Part shown: positions 12,495 to 23,151 of the stretch, in pieces
How the letters are laid out: each line of letters opens with the position of its first letter
Position numbering within the stretch: the stretch's first letter is position 1
Assembly (NCBI RefSeq): GCF_002127325.2
Contig: NC_035447.2
Span: 31,874,642 to 31,938,641, forward strand
Direction of reading: 5' to 3'
DNA from: Helianthus annuus
Lineage: Eukaryota; Streptophyta; Magnoliopsida; Asterales; Asteraceae
Length of the DNA stretch: 64,000 bases
The notes under the pieces: model-generated
Databases searched by the model: none
What the model was told of the DNA's origin: nothing
What the model saw: only the letters and a program-made list of their open reading frames with translations
Program-made: the position numbers and the translations under genes

Positions 12495-13741
12495 TGACGC
12501 TCAATATCTATACTCCTTTTGAATGCCCCTAGTTGAAGAGGTAGATTATTAAACTTCCGGTTTTTCAAAGCTTCATGAGTTTTTACAAAAGGTCTTCCCA
12601 ACACTAGAGGAGCGTCATCGAGGATGACGAAATTGGTTGGAATAACCAATTGATTTGTTTGAACCAAGACGTCCTCAACTACACCGATTGATTTTATTAT
12701 TTTCCGATTGGATAGATAAATGGGTATTTGAAGTGGAGCAAAATCCCTAATACTTAATTTTTCGAAAATGTAATTAGGCATTATGTTAACACAAAGATCT
12801 TTATCAATGGTGACATTACTAATAAATGAATTTTGAAAAAAACATGGAACCGGTGTAATGTTAATTTCAAAAGGGTCTTCTTTTATTAGTGAAGTTTGAT
12901 CATTAGTTAACTTAACACTTACCATTTCTTCAATTTTCGCGTTAGTGTTTAGTTCCTTTAAAAACTTAGCATGAGTTGACACTAAACAATGGTTTTCAAA
13001 AGAAGGTGACAAGAGATTAATTTCTTCAAAATTAGACTCTTCTTGGATTTTAACGTTATCGGCCTCACCTCTTTCGTTGTTTAACTCATGTGTCGTTTTT
13101 TCACTTGTTTGCTCTTCCATTTTTAATTCCTCAATTATCGTTTCTTCCTTTTTTAATTCTTCTCTCACGCGGGACTCCTCTTCCCTTGCGCGAGATTCTT
13201 TTATGCATCTTTCGATAAATTTAAGGTTTTCTATTATCCTATCGGCTATGTCGGTGATAGAGTAAGGATCGGGATCCTCAAAGCTTGAATCCGGTTGTTC
13301 GATCCTTGGTTCCTCATAGTACCCATATGAAGTAGATGGTTCACACCATTGTCCTTCATTGTAAGCATATGATGGATAAGGGTCGTAATTTTGTTCTTCA
13401 TAGTACTCATATGAGGTGGGTTGTTCACACCATGGTTCCTCATAATAAGTATATGAAGGTGGTGGCTCATATCTTGACTCTTCAAAGTATGAGTATGAAG
13501 GTTCATACCTTGGTTCATCAAAATATGAGTATGAGGGGATAGGTTCATACCTATGGTCTTCATAGGGTGTGTATGAATTTGATGGCTCGTACCTGGGCTC
13601 CTCATAATAGTTGTATGAAGTGGATGGTTGAAATAAGTTACAACATTGTACCGAGTGCGGGTTAGCATGATTAGTGCAATATTCTCTCATATAATCATCC
13701 TCCTCATAGGTGTAGTTGTAACCTCCTGAGTATTGATCCAT
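12491..13741 (-). CDS. Tyr-rich repeat / protease-like ORF of Athila copy 1 (gag position, no capsid)
   Basis: About 416 residues from the ATG at 13739-13741 (MDQYSGGYNYTYEEDD). Residues ~20-40 hold a degenerate zinc-knuckle segment (CTNHANPHSVQCC; copy 2 keeps CTNCGNPHSVQYC). Residues ~45-150 are imperfect repeats of the type SYxYYEEPRYEPxP, a charged Lys/Glu-rich region follows, and the last ~130 residues look like an Athila retropepsin (VEDVLVQTNQLVIP, VLGRPFVKTHEAL). The usual DLGAS active-site block is replaced by DKDLCVNIMP, so catalysis is doubtful. No capsid region is present: only about 375 bp separate the ORF from the primer site. The stop overlaps the next ATG (ATGA), but copy 2 is in frame here, so the overlap comes from a 1-nt deletion and is not a programmed signal. 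Confidence 0.75.
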   Translation of the reverse strand: MDQYSGGYNYTYEEDDYMREYCTNHANPHSVQCCNLFQPSTSYNYYEEPRYEPSNSYTPYEDHRYEPIPSYSYFDEPRYEPSYSYFEESRYEPPPSYTYYEEPWCEQPTSYEYYEEQNYDPYPSYAYNEGQWCEPSTSYGYYEEPRIEQPDSSFEDPDPYSITDIADRIIENLKFIERCIKESRAREEESRVREELKKEETIIEELKMEEQTSEKTTHELNNERGEADNVKIQEESNFEEINLLSPSFENHCLVSTHAKFLKELNTNAKIEEMVSVKLTNDQTSLIKEDPFEINITPVPCFFQNSFISNVTIDKDLCVNIMPNYIFEKLSIRDFAPLQIPIYLSNRKIIKSIGVVEDVLVQTNQLVIPTNFVILDDAPLVLGRPFVKTHEALKNRKFNNLPLQLGAFKRSIDIERQ

Positions 13742-14118
13742 AAGAATCACTTAGCAGACCACAACTGAGTCTCGGGACCAAAAAACAGAAACAAAGACGG
13801 AAACAAAGGCTGGACACGGCCCCGTGTCTGGTGAACACGGCCCCGTGTTCAGGGTCTGTATCTAGGCGTTTTAATTAAAGTTACTGGTCTCGTTGAGAAC
13901 GGGGGCGTGTTCAGTGAGCACGGCCCCGTGTTCAGACTCTGTATCTGGGTATCTAACTAAAAATGTGCAGCACGGCCTCGTGTTCAGTGAACACGGCCCC
14001 GTGTTTAGGCTACTGTAAATGCAAACTAAACTAAAATGCAGAAAAATGTGCACGCGTTTTGAAAAGGTTTTGAAAAACTGATTAGGCCGCCGATTTTAAG
14101 CTTTCTTAAAATCCTTGT
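13742..14118 (-). other. Leader of Athila copy 1 with three CACGGCCCCGTG dyad pairs
   Basis: Noncoding leader between the primer site and the first ORF. It carries three dyad pairs, about 13812-13852, 13902-13935 and 13972-14006, each with two CACGG-CC-CCGTG type hairpins joined by a short linker such as TGGTGAA or TTCAGTGAG. Confidence 0.75.
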
Positions 14119-14138
14119 GTCCCCGGAAACGGCGCCAA
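14119..14138 (-). other. Primer binding site, Athila copy 1
   Basis: On the minus strand TGGCGCCGTTTCCGGGGAC follows the LTR end after a few bases. Athila-group elements are usually described as primed by tRNA-Asp; copy 2 has the cleaner TGGCGCCGTTGTCGGGGAC at 54421-54439. Confidence 0.8.
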
Positions 14139-14143
14139 AAACC

Positions 14144-15815
14144 TGATGTGTGCAAGGTGTTATATATTTTAGATGTATATTTTAAGCCCTTTTTACACTT
14201 TTAGCCAAGTTATAAATTTATAAAACACGATATTTACTAACACTAAACACACATATGGGCAAGTGCACCCATCGTGGACGTAGTATAGTGTTGGTAAGAT
14301 ACCGAGGTCGTCCAAGGACACAAGAGTTTTTAGTACCGGTTTATCATCAACGTCTAATCAAACCAAAATGTGAGAAAAATATTTTTAAACTAAGAAAATA
14401 AAACTAACTAAAATGCTGAAAATAAAAATAAAAATAAAAACAGATAGACAAGATGAATCACTTAGATCCGACTCGTGTGTTAGTGTAACCTTTGATTATT
14501 TTCGCACTTTTGCGCTTGTTTAAGAGATTATCTTAGTTATTGTAGTAGGCCCCTCTTTTGAAGGCGACGTTACCCTCAACCCAGTAGTTTGAGTCAGCAA
14601 GGATACAATCCTAAAGGGTCGGATTATTGAAAGATAGTTAATTAAGTTATCAATGCATAATGTGGTAGGCCCCTCTTTTGAAGGCGACGTTACCCTCAGC
14701 TAAGTAGTCTGAGTCAGCAGGGATACAGTCCTAAATAGCTGGGTTAAAGTTTTAATAGTAGTTAACTTATGAGGGGATCAAAGAGTTTGGACCCCCGCCA
14801 TCCAATATCTTTGGGTATTGAAGGAGGTCCTACTAAATTTGACCCTGGTCCCTTGCAGGATCTCTAAACGCTGAACAACGGCAAGACTCTTACCAAACCG
14901 TTCCCTTAACCCCCGACCAGGTAGCCAACATACCTCCATATAGACCGTGGAGATATGAATGGTGAAAATCTTTTATTTTATATAGACAGTAAAATAATGC
15001 CAAGACACCACGGACAAACGATAAGGAAGAATCACCTTCAACATAAGAAACTAGTAATTAAAGTCATTAATACAAAACCAATTAAAAAGTGCAAAAGATT
15101 AAAAATAAAAAGTATTACACTAAACATTTGTCTTCACCAAGTGATGTAAGAGACTTAGGCAAACATGGCCTTTGATTGTCAAGAACTCTTACGATCAATC
15201 TTGGATCCCGAGACGACTCACACACTCTATGATGGACAATGGATGATGGTGTTATGGTGGTGGTGGGTGGTGGGTGAAGTGTGAGAGAGGTGGTGTGCCA
15301 AGGGATGAGTTGAAATGTCTCCAAGCACTCTTATTTATAGGCTGAACAGAAGCTCGGGCACGGCCCCGTGCCCGCTGGGCACGGCCCCGTGTCCATCCTT
15401 GTCTCTCTCCTCATTAATTGTAATTCGCAATTACAGTAAATGCGCCTGCAGGAGTCGGACCACGCCCCCGTGTCCGCTGGGCACGGCCCCGTGGTGGGCA
15501 ATAGAACCTTCTAAAGGTTTGTCTTTTCTGCTGCTTCTTGGGCACGGTCGTTGAGCACGGGGCGTGTTCAGTCTTCTGTGTTCTTGGTTTTGCTTAGGAA
15601 GATGCTGTTGAGGGGTCGGGCATTCCACTTTTGTTCCTTTTCTTGTATTTATGTTAGATTTTGCTGTCTTTTTGCTTCTTTTGTTAATTTGAGCTCATTT
15701 AATCCTGAAAATACAAAAGGAAGACAAAAACACACTTTTTCCAACATTAGTACTAAAAAGGGTTAGTTTTATGCCATATTTGATATAATTTATATGTTGC
15801 ATTTTGCGCATATCA
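14144..15815 (-). repeat. 5' LTR of Athila copy 1
   Basis: 1,672 bp with TG...CA ends. It has a minus-strand TATA box (CTATAAATAAGAG) at about 15328-15342, two CACGGCCCCGTG dyads at about 15357-15393 and two more near 15461-15495, and the ~130-bp internal duplication near 14545-14750. It supplies the empty site for the solo LTR found in its partner. Confidence 0.9.
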
Positions 15816-16058
15816 ATAACCCAGATCTCGTACACAAGTAATACTTAATATGTAAGACACCTTTAGAGTTTGTCTTTGTAGTCCCTTTCCTGACTGAAAA
15901 CCCACACTCCTTGGCATACTTAACATACATTGAATAACAATCATCGAGGCTTGAGAATACCATGTCCATTGTGGGCTTTATTTCTTCGCTGACGTCAGGA
16001 ATGATAAATAGTAATCCAGTTTTGGGGCAAAGCCTTTGACTCGAGGAAGAAACTTCGT
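15816..16058 (-). pseudogene. FAR1-A pseudogene, N-terminal FAR1 DNA-binding domain exon
   Basis: Minus-strand exon opening after a TTTTCTCAG acceptor at 16059. It encodes KPTMDMVFSSLDDCYSMYV, then KYAKECGFSVRKGTTKT and HIKYYLCTRSGL, the first half of the WRKY-GCM1-type FAR1 zinc-finger domain. The reading frame runs off at 15816, where the Athila element is inserted, and resumes at 2086. The upstream region 16059-16700 contains intron-like AT-rich DNA with AAAACGCCA motifs; a possible first exon near 16560-16680 is not certain. Confidence 0.85.
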
Positions 16059-16862
16059 CTGAGAAAACACAGTGGGGAACAGAAAAATCAGAAAAACACA
16101 GTGATGTCTCATAATAACATTATATATTAAAACACCATTAATTGAATAATAAACAAGACATAATAAACACATAATTTAAAAACGACATGATAAAAAAGCC
16201 ATGATATGAATAATTAAAAACACTTAACAACATAAATAATTTACAAAATATAACATCATAATGAAAACCCCATAATTAACAAAACTGATGTTTACGCAAA
16301 TTAACAAAATAGTAATAATTGATGTTCACAAATACTACTAAATAAAATTCAAAACTAATCAAATAGATGTAAAACGCCAGTGATCGTAAAAACATAAGAA
16401 ATATACTAGAACGTAAACGACAATTAAAATTAATATAGAAAACTCCAATTGTCAGTTCTTAACAATTGTTTAAATAACAATTAAAACGTGATTAAATTGC
16501 ATAATTGAATAACGCTATTGAAAATCATACGACACATTATAAAAATACTAATAAAAAAACAATGATAAAAGAACAAAACGCCATATCTGTTGCATGATTT
16601 GCTGGAACAAAAATAGAAAACGCCAACGAATTTTACTTTGTCGAACAGAATCCATCTTAAACGCCATAGATCTGAGAAAGCTTGCAAAGGAGGTAACAGC
16701 TAACAATAAATCTTTGGAGTTTTAATTTGAAAGAGATTTATAACGCGAATAAGGAGGGAAAGTATAAAAGGACAATCGTACCCCCGTATAACAATTAGCG
16801 CCCCCTGCCACATGTTGGGTCAGGATCCGTTCTCACACTTTTCACCGATCTCTCCTAAACCC

Positions 16863-16931
<69 letters not shown>

Positions 16932-17206
16932 TAAAGAGTATGGTACAAATTACCTTATCGTACATTACATACGCTACCATAATAGCCATACTCGTGTCCT
17001 GATTCGTTTTTTCATACATAAGGTTAGACGAGTCAATTAATTCAATTATCTGAGGGTAAATTCGTCTCTTCATTCAATCAGCGAGCGAGAAGTTCGTTAC
17101 ACTAATATCCCGGTAATTATCATTCGAATCAATTTCAAATTTTTCATAATTCTCAATTTGCAGTTATCGTTCGTCTGTGTTAGGGTTTCATTCAATTATT
17201 TTTTCG
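16059..17206. promoter_or_regulatory. Shared upstream region of the head-to-head FAR1-A and FAR1-B loci
   Basis: The two FAR1-type genes diverge from this interval. It contains AAAACGCCA motifs near FAR1-A (16373, 16576, 16617, 16660), a (TA)n microsatellite, and a 5'-UTR-like pyrimidine-rich leader before the FAR1-B ATG at 17207. No TATA box is certain. The segment about 16815-16860 resembles the end of the palindromic element at 23152-23535 (reverse complement GTGAAAAGTGTGAGAACGGA). Confidence 0.5.
16868..16929. repeat. (TA)n microsatellite
   Basis: About 31 uninterrupted TA units between the two FAR1 loci. Confidence 0.97.
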
Positions 17207-20200
17207 ATGGATCCACAAAGCAGCACTGGACGAGCAAATGTTGATGTTGAAGAAAGTCGATCTATCGGTGATCATGCTTAATTATCTGCATATCAGAGAG
17301 TTTCTATTGAGGATGTTTTAAATCCGCCATCTGCAAATCCAAATCCGATTGCAAGTTCAAGTGCTTTAAACGATTGTTTTAATGGTAATTATGTTAATTC
17401 AGATCTCTAAATTGTTCGTATACATCTTTTTTGTTTAATCGTACTTCTTTTTTTACATTGTTGTAACTGTATGAAGTTTTGAATGTTGAGTATATTTGTT
17501 TCATATCAAATCAACATGTACAAATTCGCATGTTATGAGTCTTTTCAATTCGCACTTGATGTTTATTTTCCTTAAGTATTTCGCATGTTATGGTATAATA
17601 AATCGCATAGATAAAACAGGCTAATCCAAATCATCAATTTCGCATGTTTTTTTCATAGATTTCGCATATGTTGTTCTTCTGTAAAATGAAACTATGCTTT
17701 TATTAATATATCGCATGTAAATAGTTCCATAATTCGCATGTTTTTGATTTTTTGATTTTGATTCATTTAGATGAAAGGGTTTACACTCCGGAGGTTCAAG
17801 CATCAGCTACACCTGTGGTTGGAATGCAATTTATCTCTATTGAACAAGCATATGCGTTTTACCAAGCATATGCTAAAGCTGGTTTTTCTATTCGGAAAGG
17901 TGGTGAAGTGCACAGTGGTGGTATAATCAAAACTAAGTATTTTGTTTGTTCTAAAGAGGGACATAAGCCACTATGTATTGATGATCGTTATTCGAAGGGG
18001 GGCTATTAGAACGGGATGCAAAGCTCAACTTATGATTTGCACTGTGGATGGTAGATTATATACAGTAAAGAGATTTGTTGATGGGCATAATCATAAGTTT
18101 GTTTGTCAAGATGATATTCACATGCTGCCAGCTTACAGACAATTGTCAGATGTCCAGGAGGAGTTGGTTTGGGAACTAGGCACTTTAAACCTTGGTCCTG
18201 TCAAAGCTTTCCATATAATGAGGAAACGTTATGGTGGTTTCAAGAACGTTGGTGCCACGATTGATGATTGCAAAAATTTTAGGAAGCGAATAAACAGCTA
18301 TATAGGAGAATATGACGCTGACATGGTGATTAATAGGATGGCTGACAAAAAACAGTATTTAGCTGATTATTCGTTTGAATACTCTGTTGATGATGACAAA
18401 CGTTTAACTGGTTTGTTCTGGGCTGATGGTTTATGCAAGCTTAACTATATGGAATTTGGGGATGTGATATCGTTCGATGCAACTTTCAAGACAAACAGGT
18501 TTGTGTTTGAAGACAAACATTTTTTATTTTCTTTTTTTCGCATGTTATATGTGTTTATGAGCTTGTCATATCGCATGTGTAAAAGTGGTATTGACTATAT
18601 CGCATGTGAATACCTTTTGTATTAGCATGTGGTTTTTGTAATTCGCATGTTTTCAACGTGTTTTCGCATGTGTTGTTCAGGTACAAGATGGTGTTTGTCC
18701 CGTTCACTGGTATTGACAACCACTGTCGAAATGTAACACTTGGAGTTGGGTTGTTGGCATCGGAGAGCATTGAATCATATAAATGGCTTCTGAATTCATT
18801 TTTAAAGTCATTTGGTCAGCAGCCAAAGGTTGTAGTGACGGATCAAGACCCTGCTATGAAAAAGGCTATTGAGGATGTTTTCCATATCAGCAGACACAGA
18901 TTGTGCATGTGGCACATAATGAAAAAAGTGGCAGATAAGGTATAGCATGCTATATTGTCTTCTGTTAGCGTTTTTTTTTTATATAATGTATTTTTGTTAT
19001 AGGCTGATATAAAAAGCATTTATTGTTTTAGGTTGGACACGAGTTGTGCAATAACGATGAGTTTAAAAGGAGGATGTGCGACATTGTATGGACTGATTCG
19101 AATGAGCCCGAAGAATTCGAGAGACAATGGAAATTGGTGATGATTGAGTTCGGTCTCACAGAAAACAAATGGATCGACGATATGTCTGTGATGAGATCCA
19201 TGTGGATTCCGGCTTTTTACCGACACGAGCCAATGTCTGGACTTATGAGAACAACCTCAAGATCAGATAGTGAGAACCATTTTTTCTGCCAGGTTGCTAA
19301 TTCCCAACTCACTCTCGTAGAGTTTATGAATCATTTCGACGGTGCAATGGATGTCCAACGTTTTAATCATAGAAAGAACGATCATATTTCAAGATATACC
19401 GAGCCTGCTGGTTGGAGCGAAACTACATTGGAAAAAGATGCTGCTAAGAGATTCACAAGATCTATGGTACATTGGAAAAAGAAGCTTCTTTGATCAGCAA
19501 ATAGAGATCTATGGTACAATTTCTGAATGTCTGCCCATGGACACTAAAATAGAGGGTCCACAAATCAGGATAATGTTGAAGGACTTCAAAGCCCATGGAG
19601 ATGGTTTATTGGAGGTATTATAGCATATTTATTTAAAACATGCGATTTGTTTATAACATACATGCGAATTTCAATTTTCCTTTTCAGTTCATAATCTTGC
19701 AATATGCGATTTTGGTTTTTATCATGCAATTTTTAAAATCTATTCATTTTTCATTATTTTTAGGCATGAGAAATTGTTATGTTACTCATGCGATTTTAAT
19801 TTGTATTATATATACTTTTTTTTTTTGGTTTTTCCTAGGTGTGGTTCAAGAACCTTGAAGATGATGTAACTGCACAGTGTAGCTGTTTGCGTTTTGAGCA
19901 GTATGGGCTGCTATGCAAACACATTTATTTTCTTTTCAAGATGTTTGGTGTTAAGGAAATACCAAACAAATATGTTATGAAGAGATGGACGAAGAATGTT
20001 GTGCCGAATGAGTTAAATGTGAAGTACAATCTAAATGTGGGTGGCAAGAATGTGCAACACAGGGCTAAACGGATTGCTCGTGAAATCATCCATACAGGGG
20101 AGTATTTGGTTAGTAATTTGATTTCTGACCTTGATCAACTTGTTTTAGTGAGGGATCAAATGATGCAACTTCAAGAGAGAGTTGATCAGAGTCGAATAAC

Positions 20201-20627
20201 TAAGCAACTTGATCCAAAATTTGACCGATTTTCAAAGTTGATTGGTTATCAACAACCAGTAACCAATGATCCTCCTACTGTCCGTGTGCCGGCTGGTATA
20301 AGGAACAAAGGTCACGGATCGCATAAAAGGATTAAATCTAAGAAGGAACAAATGATCAGCCGCAAAGGGAAAAGGTCAAGGACATGTAGCGTATGTAATG
20401 AAAAAGGTCATGACATTCGGACGTGCGAGGAGTTGAAAGCCAAACAACAAGGTAAACAGCAAAAAAAGAAGAAGAAGGGCGTCCAGATCGAAAATGTTTC
20501 CAGAGACAAAGACAATGAGGTCGAAGACGACGAAGAGGAAGATGAGTTTGAAGATTACAGTAGTGACGATGGATCCGAAGAAGAAGATCAGTGGGAGGAG
20601 GTTTCGGAAGATGATGAGGATGAGTAG
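17207..20627 (+). pseudogene. FAR1-type protein gene FAR1-B (MULE transposase, SWIM, zinc knuckle), five exons, broken
   Basis: Exons: 17207-17384, 17771-18498, 18681-18939, 19032-19614, 19839-20627, all with GT-AG junctions that keep frame. Domains: FAR1 DNA-binding domain in exon 2 (FISIEQAYAFYQAYAKAGFS ... DGHNHKFV), MULE transposase core over exons 2-4 (VISFDATFKTN, VPFTGIDNHC, VVTDQDPAMKKA, RLCMWHIM, TTSRSDSENHFF), SWIM finger in exon 5 (CSCLRFEQYGLLCKHIYFL), a CCHC-like knuckle CSVCNEKGHDIRTC and a ~45-residue acidic tail. Breaks: TAA at 17279-17281 (codon 25), one extra G in the G run at about 17996-18001, and a 22-nt insertion at 19464-19485. The FAR1 family regulates transcription in plants and descends from Mutator-like transposases. 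The knuckle plus acidic tail and the flanking motif arrays make an unsilenced transposon origin possible. Confidence 0.88.
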
Positions 20628-20951
20628 TTTTTTTCTAAATGGACATGCGAATTTATACCAAACACATGCGATTTTTATATTCATCTGTTTATATCAGTTT
20701 TCTTGCGATTTTATAGATTTTAAATATGTGATTTTATAACCTTCTAATTACAATATTTTTACATGCGATTTCTTTTTTGTTACATGCTATTTGTGAGTTA
20801 TCTTGTTTTTGTTATGTGACAATGATGGTTATATCATTCATGCGATTTAATATTAAGAGCAAACATAATATGTGTTCAAAACATATACCCAAAATATAAT
20901 AATAGTTATTGTCTAACACAGCCACAAACACAAAACGATTAAAAAGAGATT

Positions 20952-21293
20952 TTAGTTACTTGAAGCAAATATTTTGTCACGTTCAGAAGAGCTGAACTCC
21001 ATCTTCTCCTTCACAGTGTTCAGAGCATCTGTCAGGAAAGAGAAGGCTAAGTCATCAGCTCGAGATTGCTCTTTTATGTGATCGAAAGCTCTGTCTCTGA
21101 AACTTGATGGTGGTTCTTGAAGTAGCTTTTCTCATACTGCTTGATTTTTCTTGATTTGTTCAAGAATTTTGCCTTGCACATCAAGAACCAGATGAGAAGA
21201 GGTGACATCAGTGCTTATTTCTGTCAACGTGCGAGTTGACAATAGCTCTTTTATTGCAATGTTTTTGATTTTTTCTATATCTTCAGATGCCAT
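20952..21293 (-). pseudogene. Small unrecognised gene downstream of FAR1-B (113 codons, one nonsense codon)
   Basis: Minus-strand frame from the ATG at 21291-21293 to TAA at 20952-20954. It starts MASEDIEKIKNIAIKELLS and ends SSSERDKIFASSN, and is interrupted only by a TGA at codon 54 (21132-21134), likely a former Trp codon. The composition is helical and charged, with no signal peptide or membrane segment. It converges on FAR1-B, with stops about 325 bp apart, and lies between two AATCGCATG-type motif arrays, so it may be a second product of the same mobile unit. I do not recognise the family. The fully open frame apart from one stop over 342 nt argues for a recently coding sequence. Confidence 0.6.
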
Positions 21294-21660
21294 TTTTGTT
21301 GGTCTGTGTTTTTGTGTGTGTGTTTTTTTTTTGTCTTCTATGTCTTAATATGGAAGGTAGTTATATCTAGGTTTTTTATATTAATATAGTAAATTTATTA
21401 TATAGGTAGGGTGGTAAGTTCAGTAGTATTTATTGTAAAATGATCATTACATGTCAAATTACAGTCACATCGGTAATAAATTAGGTTTTTTTATATAAAA
21501 TACTACTATTTTTAGTTCTTAATATTCGTAATTTGTTTTTTTGTTTTTTTTTTTCATTTTTAGGATAAAGCAATTTTAAAATTTTTTTGCACTGGTTTTT
21601 ATTCAAAATCGCATTTGAATGGGAAACAAATTCGCAAACTTTAAGAAAACTAAATATAAT
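21294..21660. other. Noncoding AT-rich spacer
   Basis: Upstream of the small minus-strand gene: T-rich leader-like DNA (21294-21345) and then A/T runs. Nothing else is recognised. Confidence 0.5.
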
Positions 21661-21664
21661 TATC

Positions 21665-21905
21665 TTTTTTCTGATATCGCATGTGTACAAGCTGAAATCG
21701 CACATTATATGAATTTTCAAAGAATACTTAACATTTTAATGAAATCGCATGTGCATAATCATGAATTCGCACACTATATGAAATTTCAAAGAATACTTTA
21801 CTTTTTACTGGAATCGCATGTGAATTATCATTAATTCGCACACTATATGAAATTTCAAAGAATTCTTTTTTCATTGAAAACGCATTTGTATTGTCCATGA
21901 ATTCG
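21665..21905. repeat. ~65-bp tandem repeats carrying AATCGCATGT
   Basis: Three to four units alternate AATCGCATGTG with ATTCGCACACTATATGAA and TTTCAAAGAATACTT. The CGCATG core is the motif that is scattered through the introns of FAR1-B. Confidence 0.85.
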
Positions 21906-23127
<1,222 letters not shown>

Positions 23128-23151
23128 GATATATATATATATATATATATA

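Larger units (their letters stand above)
2087..15815 (-). mobile_element. Athila-type Ty3/gypsy retrotransposon, copy 1 (full length, defective)
   Basis: The element starts TGATGTGTGC and ends GCGCATATCA, with flanking 5-mers ataat (2082-2086) and ataac (15816-15820), a 4/5 target duplication. On the minus strand the order is 5' LTR 14144-15815, primer site about 14119-14138, a Tyr-rich/protease ORF, RT-RNase H-integrase, an intron-like segment, a 3' ORF, a noncoding tail, a polypurine tract at 6196-6212 and the 3' LTR 2087-6195 (enlarged by a nested solo LTR). Restoring one copy of the target duplication joins the two FAR1-A exon halves in frame, which confirms both ends. Pol carries at least five inactivating lesions. 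The primer-site type, the integrase followed by an extra 3' ORF and the GTGTGGGGG polypurine tract fit the Athila lineage; that lineage call is from family knowledge. Confidence 0.9.

Noticed and set aside
16867..17073. Frame ending in Ile-Tyr repeats
   Set aside because: The repeat is the (TA)n microsatellite and the rest lacks coding character.
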